A stretch of 64,000 bases of DNA. Source: Hallerella succinigenes (GTDB taxonomy: Bacteria > Fibrobacterota > Fibrobacteria > Fibrobacterales > Fibrobacteraceae). The DNA lies in contig NZ_PGEX01000001.1 of NCBI RefSeq assembly GCF_002797675.1, positions 620,001-684,000 of the forward strand, in the 5' to 3' direction. Made by a program: the position numbers and the translations under genes. Below are positions 9,156 through 18,616 of this stretch, piece by piece; position 1 is the first letter of the stretch, and every line of letters starts with the position of its first letter. The notes below the pieces were generated by a model. That model ran no database searches. It worked only from the letters and a program-made list of their open reading frames with translations, and was not told the origin of the DNA.

Positions 9156-9995
9156 TTAAATGCGAGCGGACTTGATGCTAAAGAGGAGAATGCTACGGCA
9201 ACCGATGTCCCAAAGCTTGTCCATCACTGCATTTGCATCTTCTTCCGGCACCATCGCCTTCACTGCATACCAGTCACGGCCGTGAAGCTTCGAGATAGTC
9301 GGAGCATCCAGGCCCGGAGTCATGTCGCAAGCCTTATTGAGAAGTTCCGCCGGACAGTCATACTCGATCATCATGTACGTCTTGGCAACGAGCTTGCCTT
9401 CAATACGGCGAATGAGAGTGTGGACTTCTTCAAGGTCCTGCTTTTGCGGATGGCAGAACAGAGCGGCATTGCTGTGGAACAGAGGTTCGCCCACAATGCG
9501 GAGACCGGCCTGCTTCAACGTCGTACCGGTTTCCACCACATCGACGATTGCGTCAGACACGCCAAGGCTCACAGAAATTTCAACCGCGCCTTCCAGCACG
9601 ACGAAATTCATATCCTTCTTGTAATAGTTGCTGACGATATTCGGGAAGCTCGTTGCGATCGTCGCATTCTTCAGATCGTCGAGAGACTGCACCGGGCTTT
9701 CATTCGGCACGGCGGCGCACATCTTGCTTGCGCCATACGGCAAATCAAGAACCTTTACCGCCGGACTCTTCGCTTCTGCATTGAAATCGATACCGGTAAT
9801 ACCCGCATCGATAATGCCGCGTCCAACGTACATCGGAATATCGCTCGGACGGAGGAAGAAGAATTCAATTCCATTCTTCGAGTCGAGCTGCGTCAAAGTC
9901 TTGTACGGTTTCGAAGCCTTGTAACCGCAATCCTTCAGGAGTTCCTGGGTCGGTTCAAAGAGCATGCCTTTATTGGGAAGAGCAACCTTAATCAT
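9156..9995 (-). CDS. hisG: ATP phosphoribosyltransferase, long form
   Basis: Catalyses the first step of histidine synthesis, ATP plus PRPP to phosphoribosyl-ATP. At 279 residues it is the long HisG form, with a C-terminal ACT-like regulatory domain (from about 205) that normally binds histidine for feedback inhibition, so no HisZ should be needed. VALPNKGMLFEP at the N-terminus and VVETGTTLKQAGL (about 153-165) are family signatures. It overlaps hisE by four bases. Confidence 0.95.
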   Translation of the reverse strand: MIKVALPNKGMLFEPTQELLKDCGYKASKPYKTLTQLDSKNGIEFFFLRPSDIPMYVGRGIIDAGITGIDFNAEAKSPAVKVLDLPYGASKMCAAVPNESPVQSLDDLKNATIATSFPNIVSNYYKKDMNFVVLEGAVEISVSLGVSDAIVDVVETGTTLKQAGLRIVGEPLFHSNAALFCHPQKQDLEEVHTLIRRIEGKLVAKTYMMIEYDCPAELLNKACDMTPGLDAPTISKLHGRDWYAVKAMVPEEDANAVMDKLWDIGCRSILLFSIKSARI

Positions 9996-10252
9996 AATTT
10001 AGCGTACACCTCTTCGAGCTTGATGCCCTTTTCTGCCATCATCACGGCGACATAGTAAAGGACCTGAGAAAGTTCCAAGCACTGAGCGTCATGGGATTCA
10101 AAACGGGCAGCCATCCAAGATTCCGCCGCTTCTTCCACAAGCTTCTTGCCAATGCCATGGGGACCCTTCTTAAAAAGTTCAGTGGTTCCCTTGCCTTCCG
10201 GCATTTCTTTTTTTCGCTGGCAGGCGAGTGCATAGATTTCTTCAAAAGTCAT
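9992..10252 (-). CDS. hisE: Phosphoribosyl-ATP pyrophosphatase
   Basis: An 86-residue all-helical pyrophosphatase that hydrolyses phosphoribosyl-ATP, the product of the next gene hisG. Conserved features include GIGKKLVEEAAE (about 33-44) with the metal-binding Glu residues and the segment leading to LYYVAVMMAEKGI. It is stand-alone HisE rather than the HisIE fusion. It is the first gene of the nine-gene minus-strand operon; a TAAATTTG element lies 25 bases upstream. Confidence 0.93.
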   Translation of the reverse strand: MTFEEIYALACQRKKEMPEGKGTTELFKKGPHGIGKKLVEEAAESWMAARFESHDAQCLELSQVLYYVAVMMAEKGIKLEEVYAKL

Positions 10253-10277
10253 ATAAGCCTCGATTATGGATTTTGCT

Positions 10278-10285
10278 CAAATTTA
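10278..10285 (-). promoter_or_regulatory. Promoter -7 element of the hisE operon
   Basis: On the minus strand the sequence is TAAATTTG, a perfect match to TAnnTTTG, 25 bases before the hisE ATG. The second half of the his-mla run shows no other obvious promoter, so this may drive all nine genes. Confidence 0.5.
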
Positions 10286-10448
10286 ACAAATATTATGGAA
10301 CGCAACAAATGAAAACCTCAAAGCACCCGAAATCCTGCGTAAAAAGCACGTCTAGCCCGAGTTGCCGAACGTCACGAATTTTACTCAATTTTGTTCGCTA
10401 TTTGCGGATTCTACAGCAAAAGCGTTCTATGACCTAGAGGTTATTCAA

Positions 10449-11978
10449 ATGATTACATTCCTCATCGGCGTAGCCATCCTGATCGGGGGCTATTTTACCT
10501 ATGGAAAATTCGTGGAGCGCGTTTTCGGTCCAGATGACCGAAAAACTCCTGCTATCGCTCACCCGGACGGCGTGGACCGAATCGTTCTTCCCCACTGGAA
10601 AAACGTACTCGTCCAACTGCTCAATATTGCAGGTATCGGACCTGTCATCGGCGTCATTCTCGGCATTAAATTCGGCGCCATTGTCTTTTTGCTGATGCCC
10701 CTCGGCAACGTTCTCGGCGGTGCTGTGCACGATTATTTTTCGGGTATGGTCAGCATGCGAAATGACGGCATGAACGTGCCGGCCCTTTCCCACAAGTTTC
10801 TAGGGAGAGGCCCTTCGAAAGTCGTGATGATCTTGATCGCAGTCGCCCTGATCTTTGTCGGCGCAGTCTTTACGAACACGCCGGCAGGCCTTATCAACAC
10901 ACCGGTTCTCGTCGGCGAAGGCAACACGTCCCCGACGATTTTCTGGGGCGCAGTCATCTCCATTTTCGTCTATTACTTTATCAGTACTTTCTTCCCGATT
11001 GACAAAATTATCGGCCGAATCTACCCGATTTTTGGCGGTCTTCTGATTCTCGCTTCCATCGCGATTCTCATCGGAATCCTCCCGGAAATCGGTACTTTGG
11101 ATGAATTCTGCCTTTCCGATTTCTGGAGTAACTTCCACAAGCATCCGACCGGTCAGCCGATCATCCCGATGCTCTTTGTGACCATTGCCTGCGGTATCAT
11201 CAGCGGATTCCACAGTACCCAAAGCCCGATTGTCGCACGTACGGAAAAGTCCGAACACGTCGGTCGTCAAACCTTCTACGGCATGATGATTGTCGAAGGC
11301 TTGATCGGTATGATTTGGGCTGCAGGCGGTATGTATATTTACCACAAGATGCCGGAACTCATCTCCGGTGCCTCGGGCGTGCGCGTTTTGAGCGAACTTG
11401 TGACCACCGTTCTTCCGTTTGCCCCGATTTCGATCCTCGTGGTCATCGGTGTGATTATTCTCGCGGTGACAAGCGGCGACACCTCTCTCCGCAGCCTGCG
11501 CTTGACCATTGCAGAGCTTTTAAACTTTGACCAATCGAGCCCTAAAAACCGTCTGATTTTAACAGTCCCTATCTTCGCCATTTGTGCACTGCTCATCTTG
11601 TGGAGCAATTTCAACAAAGACGGCTTTAACATTCTTTGGAATTACTTCAGCTGGTCTAACCAGGTGATGGCGGTTTGCAGCCTTTGCGTTTCGACCGTCT
11701 ATCTCCGCGCCAAGAAGAAAAACTTCTGGGTTGCTTTGATTCCGTGCATGTTCATGACCTTCATCGTCTGTGCCTACATTTTCTGGGTAAGCCCGGAAAA
11801 CCTCGCCGGCGCTCCGGTCGGCTTTGGCCTGCCGTATAAGGTGGCGATCATGTTCGCCTTGCAAGATGCCATCATTCTCGGATTCTTGCTTTGCGCCCGC
11901 GGCAAGGCTTTAGCCGATATGGGCAACGCATTCCAGCCGGACTTCTGGGATTCCAGCCGAGAATTCCAAAAAAAATAA
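10449..11978 (+). CDS. cstA: CstA-family peptide/pyruvate transporter
   Basis: A 509-residue polytopic membrane protein of the CstA family, linked to peptide uptake and, in later work, pyruvate uptake. CstA hallmarks include ILGIKFGAIVFLLMPLGNVLGGAVHDYFSGM and FHSTQSPIVARTEKSE. It is shorter than E. coli CstA (about 700) and like compact homologues in other phyla. ATG at 10449 is chosen because the hydrophobic helix MITFLIGVAILIGGYF begins there and an AGAGG lies nine bases upstream. A terminator follows. Confidence 0.9.
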   Translation: MITFLIGVAILIGGYFTYGKFVERVFGPDDRKTPAIAHPDGVDRIVLPHWKNVLVQLLNIAGIGPVIGVILGIKFGAIVFLLMPLGNVLGGAVHDYFSGMVSMRNDGMNVPALSHKFLGRGPSKVVMILIAVALIFVGAVFTNTPAGLINTPVLVGEGNTSPTIFWGAVISIFVYYFISTFFPIDKIIGRIYPIFGGLLILASIAILIGILPEIGTLDEFCLSDFWSNFHKHPTGQPIIPMLFVTIACGIISGFHSTQSPIVARTEKSEHVGRQTFYGMMIVEGLIGMIWAAGGMYIYHKMPELISGASGVRVLSELVTTVLPFAPISILVVIGVIILAVTSGDTSLRSLRLTIAELLNFDQSSPKNRLILTVPIFAICALLILWSNFNKDGFNILWNYFSWSNQVMAVCSLCVSTVYLRAKKKNFWVALIPCMFMTFIVCAYIFWVSPENLAGAPVGFGLPYKVAIMFALQDAIILGFLLCARGKALADMGNAFQPDFWDSSREFQKK

Positions 11979-12001
11979 TTCCTTTTTGAGTGCAAATAAC
12001 C

Positions 12002-12032
12002 AAAAACGTCGCTTTTATGCGGCGTTTTTTTT
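12002..12032 (+). terminator. Rho-independent terminator of cstA
   Basis: An eight-pair stem (AACGTCGC with GCGGCGTT, one G-U pair) and a six-base loop are followed by a run of eight T, starting 24 bases after the cstA stop. Confidence 0.9.
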
Positions 12033-12115
12033 CTTAAACCCGTCATCTATCCGTGCATTAAGCACTTCATCGCCTTAGGAGCCTCCCCCCCATTCTTTGA
12101 AATTCCCTTTTTTGT

Positions 12116-12123
12116 TAATTTTG
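12116..12123 (+). promoter_or_regulatory. Promoter -7 element of the RND efflux operon
   Basis: TAATTTTG matches TAnnTTTG, 50 bases before the TolC-like gene. This leaves a leader of roughly 45 bases containing an AAAGGA ribosome-binding site. Confidence 0.45.
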
Positions 12124-12173
12124 GAACACAAGATGATTAATGTAAACAAAGAACAACAAAGGATGATTACCGA

Positions 12174-13577
12174 ATGAGTCGATTCCTTTCGAAATTCACG
12201 CTGTTTGGAGTAGGAGTGCTCGCCGCAATTCCGGCTTGGGCAACTTCTTACACACGTGACGAAGCCGTCAAAATAGCGCTCGAAAAATCCTCCACCATCA
12301 AAACCGCCGAAGAAGAATTGATCTCGGCGAATTCTCAGGTGGACGCCGGATACGGCAACGCGCTCCCGTCGATTGACCTTGACGCAACCGTTACCCGTAT
12401 CTTTGGCTTGGATGACGTAAAAAAGAGCCACGATCTTTCCAACGCCGCATCCCAAATGGACGCCGGAACGGACGAACCTTATGCAGCAGACGTTCTCGCT
12501 CCCGCCATGGACAACTTGATTTACGGCATGAAGAGCCAAGGTTACCGTTGGCAATCCAGCGTGGGCTTGACTGCAACCCAAGTGATTTACGCCCAAGGTA
12601 AGGTTGGAACCGGCATTGAAATCGCCAAGACTTACAAAAACTTGAAAGAAGTGAGCCTCGAAAACGCCAAGGCAAACGTGCGTTACGACGTCGAAAACGC
12701 CTTTGACCAGCTCATCTTCCTCGACTCCTCCATCGCGATTCTCGAAACGAGCATTGACCAAACGCAAAAGCACATCGACTTCGTCAACAAGTCCGTCGAA
12801 AGCGGCCTCGCTTCGGAACTCGACCAGATTCGCGCCCAGCTCGAACTCGACAAGCTCAAATCGACCCTCGAAAAGACAAAGAAGAACCGCGTTCTCGCCC
12901 GCAACAATCTCTTGAACACCATGGGCCTTGAATGGGATTCCGATGCTCAGTTCGAAGGAGAGCTCCGCTTCCCTTCGGACAATCTCCCATATCCGGATAC
13001 CGCCATGGCAAATGTGAAGAAACGTCGCAAGGAACTCGCCCTTCTCGATGCCCAGCAGAAGATGGCCGAAAAGAACATCGAAATTGAAGAAGGCGGATTT
13101 AAGCCGACGCTCGTTCTCGTGGGTGGGCTCAAGTATTCGAACAACAAGAACAAGTTCCACGAATGGGACGCTCCGGACTGGGACGACAACATCAACAAGT
13201 ACGTCGCCCTGAACCTGACGATGAACCTCTTCAACGGTATGAAGACAAAGGAATCCGTCGTCCAGGCAAAGTCCAGCATGCGTAGCGTCCAGATTCAAAA
13301 GGAATCCACCGAACGCGCTTTCCGCGTGCAAATTGAATCCTGTGCAAACACGCTCGAAGACGCGAACAACCAGATCGAAATTCAAAAAAATCAAGTCAAT
13401 TTGGCCCAGCGCAATTTTGATTTGACTGAAGCTTCGTACAAGGTGGGAAGATCCACCCAGCTCGACTTCCTCGACGCATCGCTCAAACTCCGCTCTGCAA
13501 AGAACGACTACCTTCAGGCGATTGTCGACTGGAACAAGGCTTATAACGCACTCCTTCAGGCCACCGGTGAATATTAA
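12174..13577 (+). CDS. TolC-family outer-membrane efflux protein
   Basis: 467 residues with a signal peptide (cleavage near AWATS, about residue 23) and two repeats of the outer-membrane efflux protein fold, rich in long coiled-coil helices (for example LISANSQVDAGYGNALPSID and ANNQIEIQKNQVNLAQRNFDLTEASYKVG). It forms the outer-membrane channel of the tripartite exporter with the two genes that follow at 15-base spacings. The start is the ATG ahead of the signal peptide. Confidence 0.92.
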   Translation: MSRFLSKFTLFGVGVLAAIPAWATSYTRDEAVKIALEKSSTIKTAEEELISANSQVDAGYGNALPSIDLDATVTRIFGLDDVKKSHDLSNAASQMDAGTDEPYAADVLAPAMDNLIYGMKSQGYRWQSSVGLTATQVIYAQGKVGTGIEIAKTYKNLKEVSLENAKANVRYDVENAFDQLIFLDSSIAILETSIDQTQKHIDFVNKSVESGLASELDQIRAQLELDKLKSTLEKTKKNRVLARNNLLNTMGLEWDSDAQFEGELRFPSDNLPYPDTAMANVKKRRKELALLDAQQKMAEKNIEIEEGGFKPTLVLVGGLKYSNNKNKFHEWDAPDWDDNINKYVALNLTMNLFNGMKTKESVVQAKSSMRSVQIQKESTERAFRVQIESCANTLEDANNQIEIQKNQVNLAQRNFDLTEASYKVGRSTQLDFLDASLKLRSAKNDYLQAIVDWNKAYNALLQATGEY

Positions 13578-13592
13578 TAAGTAGAGGAATCC

Positions 13593-14645
13593 ATGAACAA
13601 GACATTCAAAACCCTCCTGACCATTGCAACGGCATCCATGCTCTTGGCTGCCTGCGACCAGAAAGAAACAAAGACGGAACCGGTCGCCAAGAAAGCGTCC
13701 ACCATCGAAGAAATCCAAAAGGAAAAGGGTAAGCCGGCTCGTATCGCCAAGGCCTCTACTCAAACGATTACCGACGTCCGCAAATTCAGCGGTTCGATCG
13801 AAGGCATGCAGCAGAACAGCGCCATCTGCAAGATGGGCGATCCGCTCGCTAAGATCCACGTACAAGTTGGCAGTACCGTGAAGAAGGACCAGGTCCTTGC
13901 TGAATACCTCTTCACCGGCGACAACACCCAGTACCAGCAGGCCGCAGAACAGGTGAAGCTCCTCGAAGCCGCCACCCAGCGTATGCGTGACGTCTTTGAC
14001 AAGGGCGGCATCAGCCAGCAGGACATGGATGCCCAGGAAACGAATCTGAAAATAGCCAAGATGAACTTGGAAACCGCTCGCCGCGCCTCCCTGATTCTCG
14101 CTCCTGAAGCAGGTGTCGTCACCGAACTCAAGTTCAAAGAAGGCCAGACTCCGGGAGTCGGTGGCGTACTCGCCACGATCGCGAAGCTCGACAATGTAAT
14201 CTTAAAGCTCAACGTCACAAGCCAGGATATCGGCTACTTCAAGAAGGGCGCTGCCGCTACTGTAACCATTGCCGGTGAAAAGATGAAGGGTAAAGTTTCC
14301 CTGATTCCTCTCGCCGCCAATCCGACAACTCGATTCTTCCCGGTAGAAGTGACCTTCAACAACAAGGGTAAGAAGCTCCTTCCGGGCATGTACGTGACCG
14401 CAGAACTTGACGCTCGCCAGGTGAACGGTGTTGCAGTTCCGACCGAAGCCGTTGTTTACCGCAACGGTTCGAATGCCGTCTGGATCGTGGACGAAGAAGG
14501 CAAAGCCCGTCGTAAGCTCGTGAAGCTTGGCGTGCAGACCAAGGAATTCATCCAGATCGCTGAAGGCCTCGAAGGCAACGAATCCGTCATCGTCGAAGGC
14601 ATGTCCCGCATGAACGATGGCGACAAGGTCCTGGTTGTCGAATAA
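13593..14645 (+). CDS. RND efflux periplasmic adaptor lipoprotein
   Basis: A 350-residue membrane-fusion protein. The lipobox LLAAC gives lipid-anchored Cys21. The usual order follows: a biotinyl-lipoyl-like half (GDPLAKIHVQVGSTVKKDQVL), a helical hairpin (about 105-150), the second lipoyl half (ILAPEAGVVTELKFKEGQ), a beta-barrel and the membrane-proximal domain ending GDKVLVVE. It links the inner-membrane pump encoded next to the TolC-like channel encoded before it. Confidence 0.93.
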   Translation: MNKTFKTLLTIATASMLLAACDQKETKTEPVAKKASTIEEIQKEKGKPARIAKASTQTITDVRKFSGSIEGMQQNSAICKMGDPLAKIHVQVGSTVKKDQVLAEYLFTGDNTQYQQAAEQVKLLEAATQRMRDVFDKGGISQQDMDAQETNLKIAKMNLETARRASLILAPEAGVVTELKFKEGQTPGVGGVLATIAKLDNVILKLNVTSQDIGYFKKGAAATVTIAGEKMKGKVSLIPLAANPTTRFFPVEVTFNNKGKKLLPGMYVTAELDARQVNGVAVPTEAVVYRNGSNAVWIVDEEGKARRKLVKLGVQTKEFIQIAEGLEGNESVIVEGMSRMNDGDKVLVVE

Positions 14646-14660
14646 GGGAGGCTTTTCCGA

Positions 14661-17600
14661 ATGATTAAAGCAAGTATTTACAAACCGATTACCATGCTCA
14701 TGGTCATTTTGGCCATCGTGGTGTTCGGTCTCTACACCTACTCTATGATGGTGGTGGACTTGATGCCGAAATTTGACATCCCTGTCGTCACCGGTACCAT
14801 CGTCTATTCGGGCGCTAACCCGGAAGAAATCGAAACCACCATTATCAAGCCAATTGAAGACCAGGTGGAACTGGTGGACGGTATCGACTATGTGCAGTCC
14901 ATCTGTATGGAAAACTACGGTATCATTATCGCCATGTTCAACATGGGTATCGACGTGGACGTGGCGGCTAACGACGTTCGTTCCAAAATCGAACTCGCCG
15001 CAGCAGACTTCCCGGATGCAGTCGAAGCGCCTGTTATTTCGAAGGTGGACATTAACGCTTCTGCTATTATGTCCATTTCTTTCACGGGTCCGCTGAACTC
15101 GACAGAACTTCGCCAGAAGGTGGAAGACGAAATCGAACCGCTCTTCACTTCCGTTTCGGGCGTGGCGAGCGTGGACATATTCGGTGGTACGACTCGCCAG
15201 ATTTCCATTGAGCTCGACAAGGAAAAGATGATCGACCGCAATGTGGACATTACGACGATCATGGGACTTTACGGAGCAACGAACGTAAACAACCCGGTCG
15301 GTGAAGTGATCGGCAAGCACAAAAACACCTCTGTTCGTACGGATGGCAAGTTCAAGACTCTCGATGAAATGCGCAACTTGGACATTCCGACGTCCATGGG
15401 CGTTATCAAACTTTCTGAAATCGCAGAAATCAAGGATACCGTCGAAACCATTACCTCTGCTTCCCGTTTCAACGGCCAGAGTTCAATTTCCTTGGATATC
15501 AAAAAGCGTTCCGACGCGAATGTGGTGGAAGTTTCGGAAGGCGTTCTGAAGCGCATGAACGAAATCAACAAGACCCTTCCGGAAGGCTTCGAACTTCACC
15601 TGGTCTATGACAAGAGCGAATCGGTGAACGAATCCATTGACAACGTGATTCAGAACATCATGATTGCCATTGCTTTGACCGCCGTTCTCTTGCTCCTCTT
15701 CCTCGGTAAATTTTCGACGATGATTATCGCCGCTCTCACGATGCCTATTTCCGTGATCGGAGCCTTTACCCTGATGTACTTTGCTGGTTTCGGCATCAAC
15801 ATGATGTCCCTCATGGCACTATCTTCATCTGTAGGCCTGTTGGTGACGAACTCGATCGTGGTGCTTGAAAACATTAGCGCAAAGCTTGGCGAAGGACTCG
15901 ACCCGAAGGAAGCCGCTTACAAGGGTACAAGCGAAATCATGGTGGCTATCATGGCTTCCACTCTGACTAACGTCTGCGTGTTCGTTCCTATCGCGTTCAT
16001 GAAGTCTATTGTGGGTATTTTCTTCCGCACCTTCGGTATGACGATGGTGTTCGCAACGGTCGTGTCCCTGATCATAACCTTTACCCTGACTCCGCTGATG
16101 GCGGCCTACCTGTTCAAGGGCAAAAAGAAGGACGAAAACGGCAACATCATCGAAAGCAAGCCTTCGATTGGCGAACGTATTTTCGGAGTCTTCCCCACGG
16201 TACTGAACGGCATCCGTTTCGTGTACTTGAAGACCCTTTCCTTCTGCCTTTCTGTTCCGGGTGTTATTTTCCAGGTTCTGGCTCTCGTGGCCATGCTGAT
16301 GTTTGTGGGCTACATGACAACCAACAAAATGACCGTGGAACTTTCCCCGAAGCAGGACCAGGGCATGATTTCTGTGATGCTTGAAATGCCCGTGGGTACC
16401 AACATCGAAACAACCGACAGTGTTGCACGCATCATCGAAAGCCGCATCAAGGATGTTCCTGAAATCGTGCATTACAGCGTGACCGTCGGTGGCTCTAACG
16501 GTATGACTTCCGTGAACCAAGCATCGCTCCGTATCAAGCTGTTAAAAGACCGCGAAGGCCGTACCCGCAGTACCGACCAGATTGTGGACTCCCTACGTCC
16601 CTACTTTGCAAACATTCCTGATGCCTACATTTCTATCAAGTCTACTTCCGCTTCTGAAATGAACAACAACTCCAGTGGCGACGTGGTGTTGGAAGTCAGC
16701 GGTCTTAAAATGGATTCCGTGGTCAAGGCCTCTCAAATCGTGCTAGATCGTATCAAAGACAAAATCGACGGTATCGTGGATGTGAAAACAAGCTACGAAG
16801 CCGGTAAGCCGGAAATCCGTTTGATTCCGAATCGTCAAGCTCTTGCCGATTACGGCGTGACCCTCAAGACTGTCGCAACGTACAACTATATCGCTGTAAG
16901 CGGTTACGAAGCAGGTCAGTATTCCGAAGACGGTGAAGAATACGACGTGTACGTTCGCCTGCAAGAAAAGGACAGACAGAGTCATAGCGATATCGAGACC
17001 CTGCCGCTCCTCACCCCGAAGGGCTACGTGAATACAAGCGAACTCTTCTACGTAGAAGACGGTGCAGGCCCAACCCGTATTGACCGTAAGCGCAAGCTGA
17101 GTCGTATCGACATTTCCATGAACCTTTTGCCGGGTCACACGACCGGTGAAATCATGGGCAAGCTGGGAAAACTCACTTCCGAAATGGAGGACGAAATTCC
17201 GGAAGGCGTTTCCTTCGGCTTCGGTGGTAACGCCGATATGCAGAACGATATGGTGCAGGAATTCATAACCGCTATCATCATGGCCATTCTCCTGACCTAC
17301 ATCTTGCTGGTGGCCCTCCTGGAAAGTTTCGCCCAGCCGTTCATCATCATGACTACGATTCCTATGGGTGCAATCGGTGTGTTCCTCGCTCTTATCTTTA
17401 CCGGCAAGGCACTGTCCATGATTTCCCTAATGGCTATCGTGATGCTTATCGGTGTGGTGGTGAATAACGCGATTCTACTTCTGGACGAAGCCAACAGGCT
17501 ATTGCGTAGCGGCGCCATGGGCAGACGTTCTGCCGTAATGACCGCAGCCAAGACCAAGTTCCAGCCCATTGTGCTTGCAACGTTTGCCTCCGTGGTGGCT

Positions 17601-17804
17601 CAGCTTCCGCTGGCTTTCGCCCTGGGTGGTGACGTGGCCGCCATGACCCAGCCTATGGGTATTGCCTCGGTGGGTGGCTTGATTGTGTCCGCACTTCTCA
17701 CCATGTACCTGGTGCCCACCTTCTTCTGGCTCCCGAACGCAATCTTCTCCAAAGTGAAGACGAAAAAAGATAAATTCATTCAAAAGCGTAAGATGCTCGC
17801 ATAA
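14661..17804 (+). CDS. RND-family efflux pump permease with altered relay residues
   Basis: A 1,047-residue AcrB-like inner-membrane pump with 12 predicted helices and two large periplasmic loops. In AcrB a DD pair in TM4 and a Lys in TM10 carry protons. The matching sites here read Thr396-Asn397 (LLVTNSIVVLEN) and Asn935 (VVNNAILLLDE). The fold and operon are clearly those of an exporter, but canonical proton relay is missing, so energy coupling may differ. The substrate cannot be told from sequence. A strong terminator follows directly. Confidence 0.92.
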   Translation: MIKASIYKPITMLMVILAIVVFGLYTYSMMVVDLMPKFDIPVVTGTIVYSGANPEEIETTIIKPIEDQVELVDGIDYVQSICMENYGIIIAMFNMGIDVDVAANDVRSKIELAAADFPDAVEAPVISKVDINASAIMSISFTGPLNSTELRQKVEDEIEPLFTSVSGVASVDIFGGTTRQISIELDKEKMIDRNVDITTIMGLYGATNVNNPVGEVIGKHKNTSVRTDGKFKTLDEMRNLDIPTSMGVIKLSEIAEIKDTVETITSASRFNGQSSISLDIKKRSDANVVEVSEGVLKRMNEINKTLPEGFELHLVYDKSESVNESIDNVIQNIMIAIALTAVLLLLFLGKFSTMIIAALTMPISVIGAFTLMYFAGFGINMMSLMALSSSVGLLVTNSIVVLENISAKLGEGLDPKEAAYKGTSEIMVAIMASTLTNVCVFVPIAFMKSIVGIFFRTFGMTMVFATVVSLIITFTLTPLMAAYLFKGKKKDENGNIIESKPSIGERIFGVFPTVLNGIRFVYLKTLSFCLSVPGVIFQVLALVAMLMFVGYMTTNKMTVELSPKQDQGMISVMLEMPVGTNIETTDSVARIIESRIKDVPEIVHYSVTVGGSNGMTSVNQASLRIKLLKDREGRTRSTDQIVDSLRPYFANIPDAYISIKSTSASEMNNNSSGDVVLEVSGLKMDSVVKASQIVLDRIKDKIDGIVDVKTSYEAGKPEIRLIPNRQALADYGVTLKTVATYNYIAVSGYEAGQYSEDGEEYDVYVRLQEKDRQSHSDIETLPLLTPKGYVNTSELFYVEDGAGPTRIDRKRKLSRIDISMNLLPGHTTGEIMGKLGKLTSEMEDEIPEGVSFGFGGNADMQNDMVQEFITAIIMAILLTYILLVALLESFAQPFIIMTTIPMGAIGVFLALIFTGKALSMISLMAIVMLIGVVVNNAILLLDEANRLLRSGAMGRRSAVMTAAKTKFQPIVLATFASVVAQLPLAFALGGDVAAMTQPMGIASVGGLIVSALLTMYLVPTFFWLPNAIFSKVKTKKDKFIQKRKMLA

Positions 17805-17821
17805 ACTCTGAATTCAAACGC

Positions 17822-17855
17822 AAAAACGGCTGATCAAAGATCAGCCGTTTTTTTT
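17822..17855 (+). terminator. Terminator of the RND operon
   Basis: A perfect 14-pair inverted repeat centred on AAA, with core ACGGCTGATC, ends in a run of eight T. Its AT ends would also allow termination of the convergent minus-strand gene that stops at 17861. Confidence 0.93.
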
Positions 17856-17860
17856 ACAAA

Positions 17861-18565
17861 TTAAAGATCTCGGTAAAAGATCTGCGTTCGTTTTAAAACC
17901 GCATATCGCGTTAAATTCAAGATTCGCGCTTCGCCGATAGTTTCAAAATCCACCGGATGGAATACGAGGCGAGGCGTTCCAAGCGGAGAGCGGAGCGCTA
18001 AGCACGCCGATGTCTGAGCCACGTTCAGCGAAAGCTGCGGAAGGCCTGCAAAGCTCAATGCCGGAGAAAGAATCTTTTGCGACTTCTTGTAAACGGCAAA
18101 ACGGTCTTCATAAAAATCAAATTTGCTTAGCACCTGTTCCTTCAAATGGGCATTCCCATACCAAGCGGGCGGTACAAATCCCCGCGGAAGGTCCAAGCCC
18201 AAAGCGCCCCAAAGAACCATCCCCTGTTCTAATAACCTGAAAGAATCGAAGTCGTCAAGCCCCGCAAATTCCGCTTCGTTTTCCGTCAGCGCAAGAGCCT
18301 TTTTGCCCCAAAAGTTACGATCTATGGAAGTTTGCGCCATGTGACGCGTTCCGTGCAGCAAAAGTTCAAAGCCGTCCCGTAAAAGGCTTTTAAGTTCATT
18401 CTTCAAAAAATCCAGATCCGCTGCCGAAGCCCGCACAGCATCGGGAATCACGGCGACCGTAATCGGCGAATTAGCCGACTGTGCGATACGCCGAATTTGC
18501 CCCACCGCTTTTTTTGCATTTTTAACCGAAAGGTCGTGATAGCAGAGAAAGAATTTAGAAGCCAT
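17861..18565 (-). CDS. DUF2334-like polysaccharide deacetylase-fold protein
   Basis: 234 residues, read from the ATG at 18565 (MASKFFLCYHDLSV). The order of motifs fits the DUF2334 branch of the NodB-like deacetylase fold: an N-terminal YHDLSVKN, ELLLHGTRH (about 88-96) with a possible metal His, GFVPPAWYGN (about 138-147) and a late HPVDFE. No signal peptide is seen, so it is probably cytoplasmic. The longer upstream in-frame extension lacks family similarity and overlaps the gph promoter. Substrate unknown. Confidence 0.72.
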   Translation of the reverse strand: MASKFFLCYHDLSVKNAKKAVGQIRRIAQSANSPITVAVIPDAVRASAADLDFLKNELKSLLRDGFELLLHGTRHMAQTSIDRNFWGKKALALTENEAEFAGLDDFDSFRLLEQGMVLWGALGLDLPRGFVPPAWYGNAHLKEQVLSKFDFYEDRFAVYKKSQKILSPALSFAGLPQLSLNVAQTSACLALRSPLGTPRLVFHPVDFETIGEARILNLTRYAVLKRTQIFYRDL

Positions 18566-18603
18566 ATATGGCGAAGATAATAAAAAGCCTTTGTGCGAAA
18601 TAC

Positions 18604-18611
18604 TAAATTTG
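18604..18611 (+). promoter_or_regulatory. Promoter -7 element of gph
   Basis: TAAATTTG matches TAnnTTTG and ends only five bases before the gph ATG. Transcription would then begin at or next to the start codon, giving a leaderless or near-leaderless mRNA. Confidence 0.5.
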
Positions 18612-18616
18612 GGACG

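Noticed and set aside
12075-13865. A 596-codon open frame antisense to the TolC-like gene
   Set aside because: The plus strand encodes a complete TolC-family protein with signal peptide, ribosome-binding site and operon partners; the antisense frame has no recognisable domain and arises from codon bias.
14202-15320. A 372-codon antisense frame within the adaptor/pump genes
   Set aside because: His/Asp/Glu-rich translation without domains, opposite two clearly recognised efflux genes.
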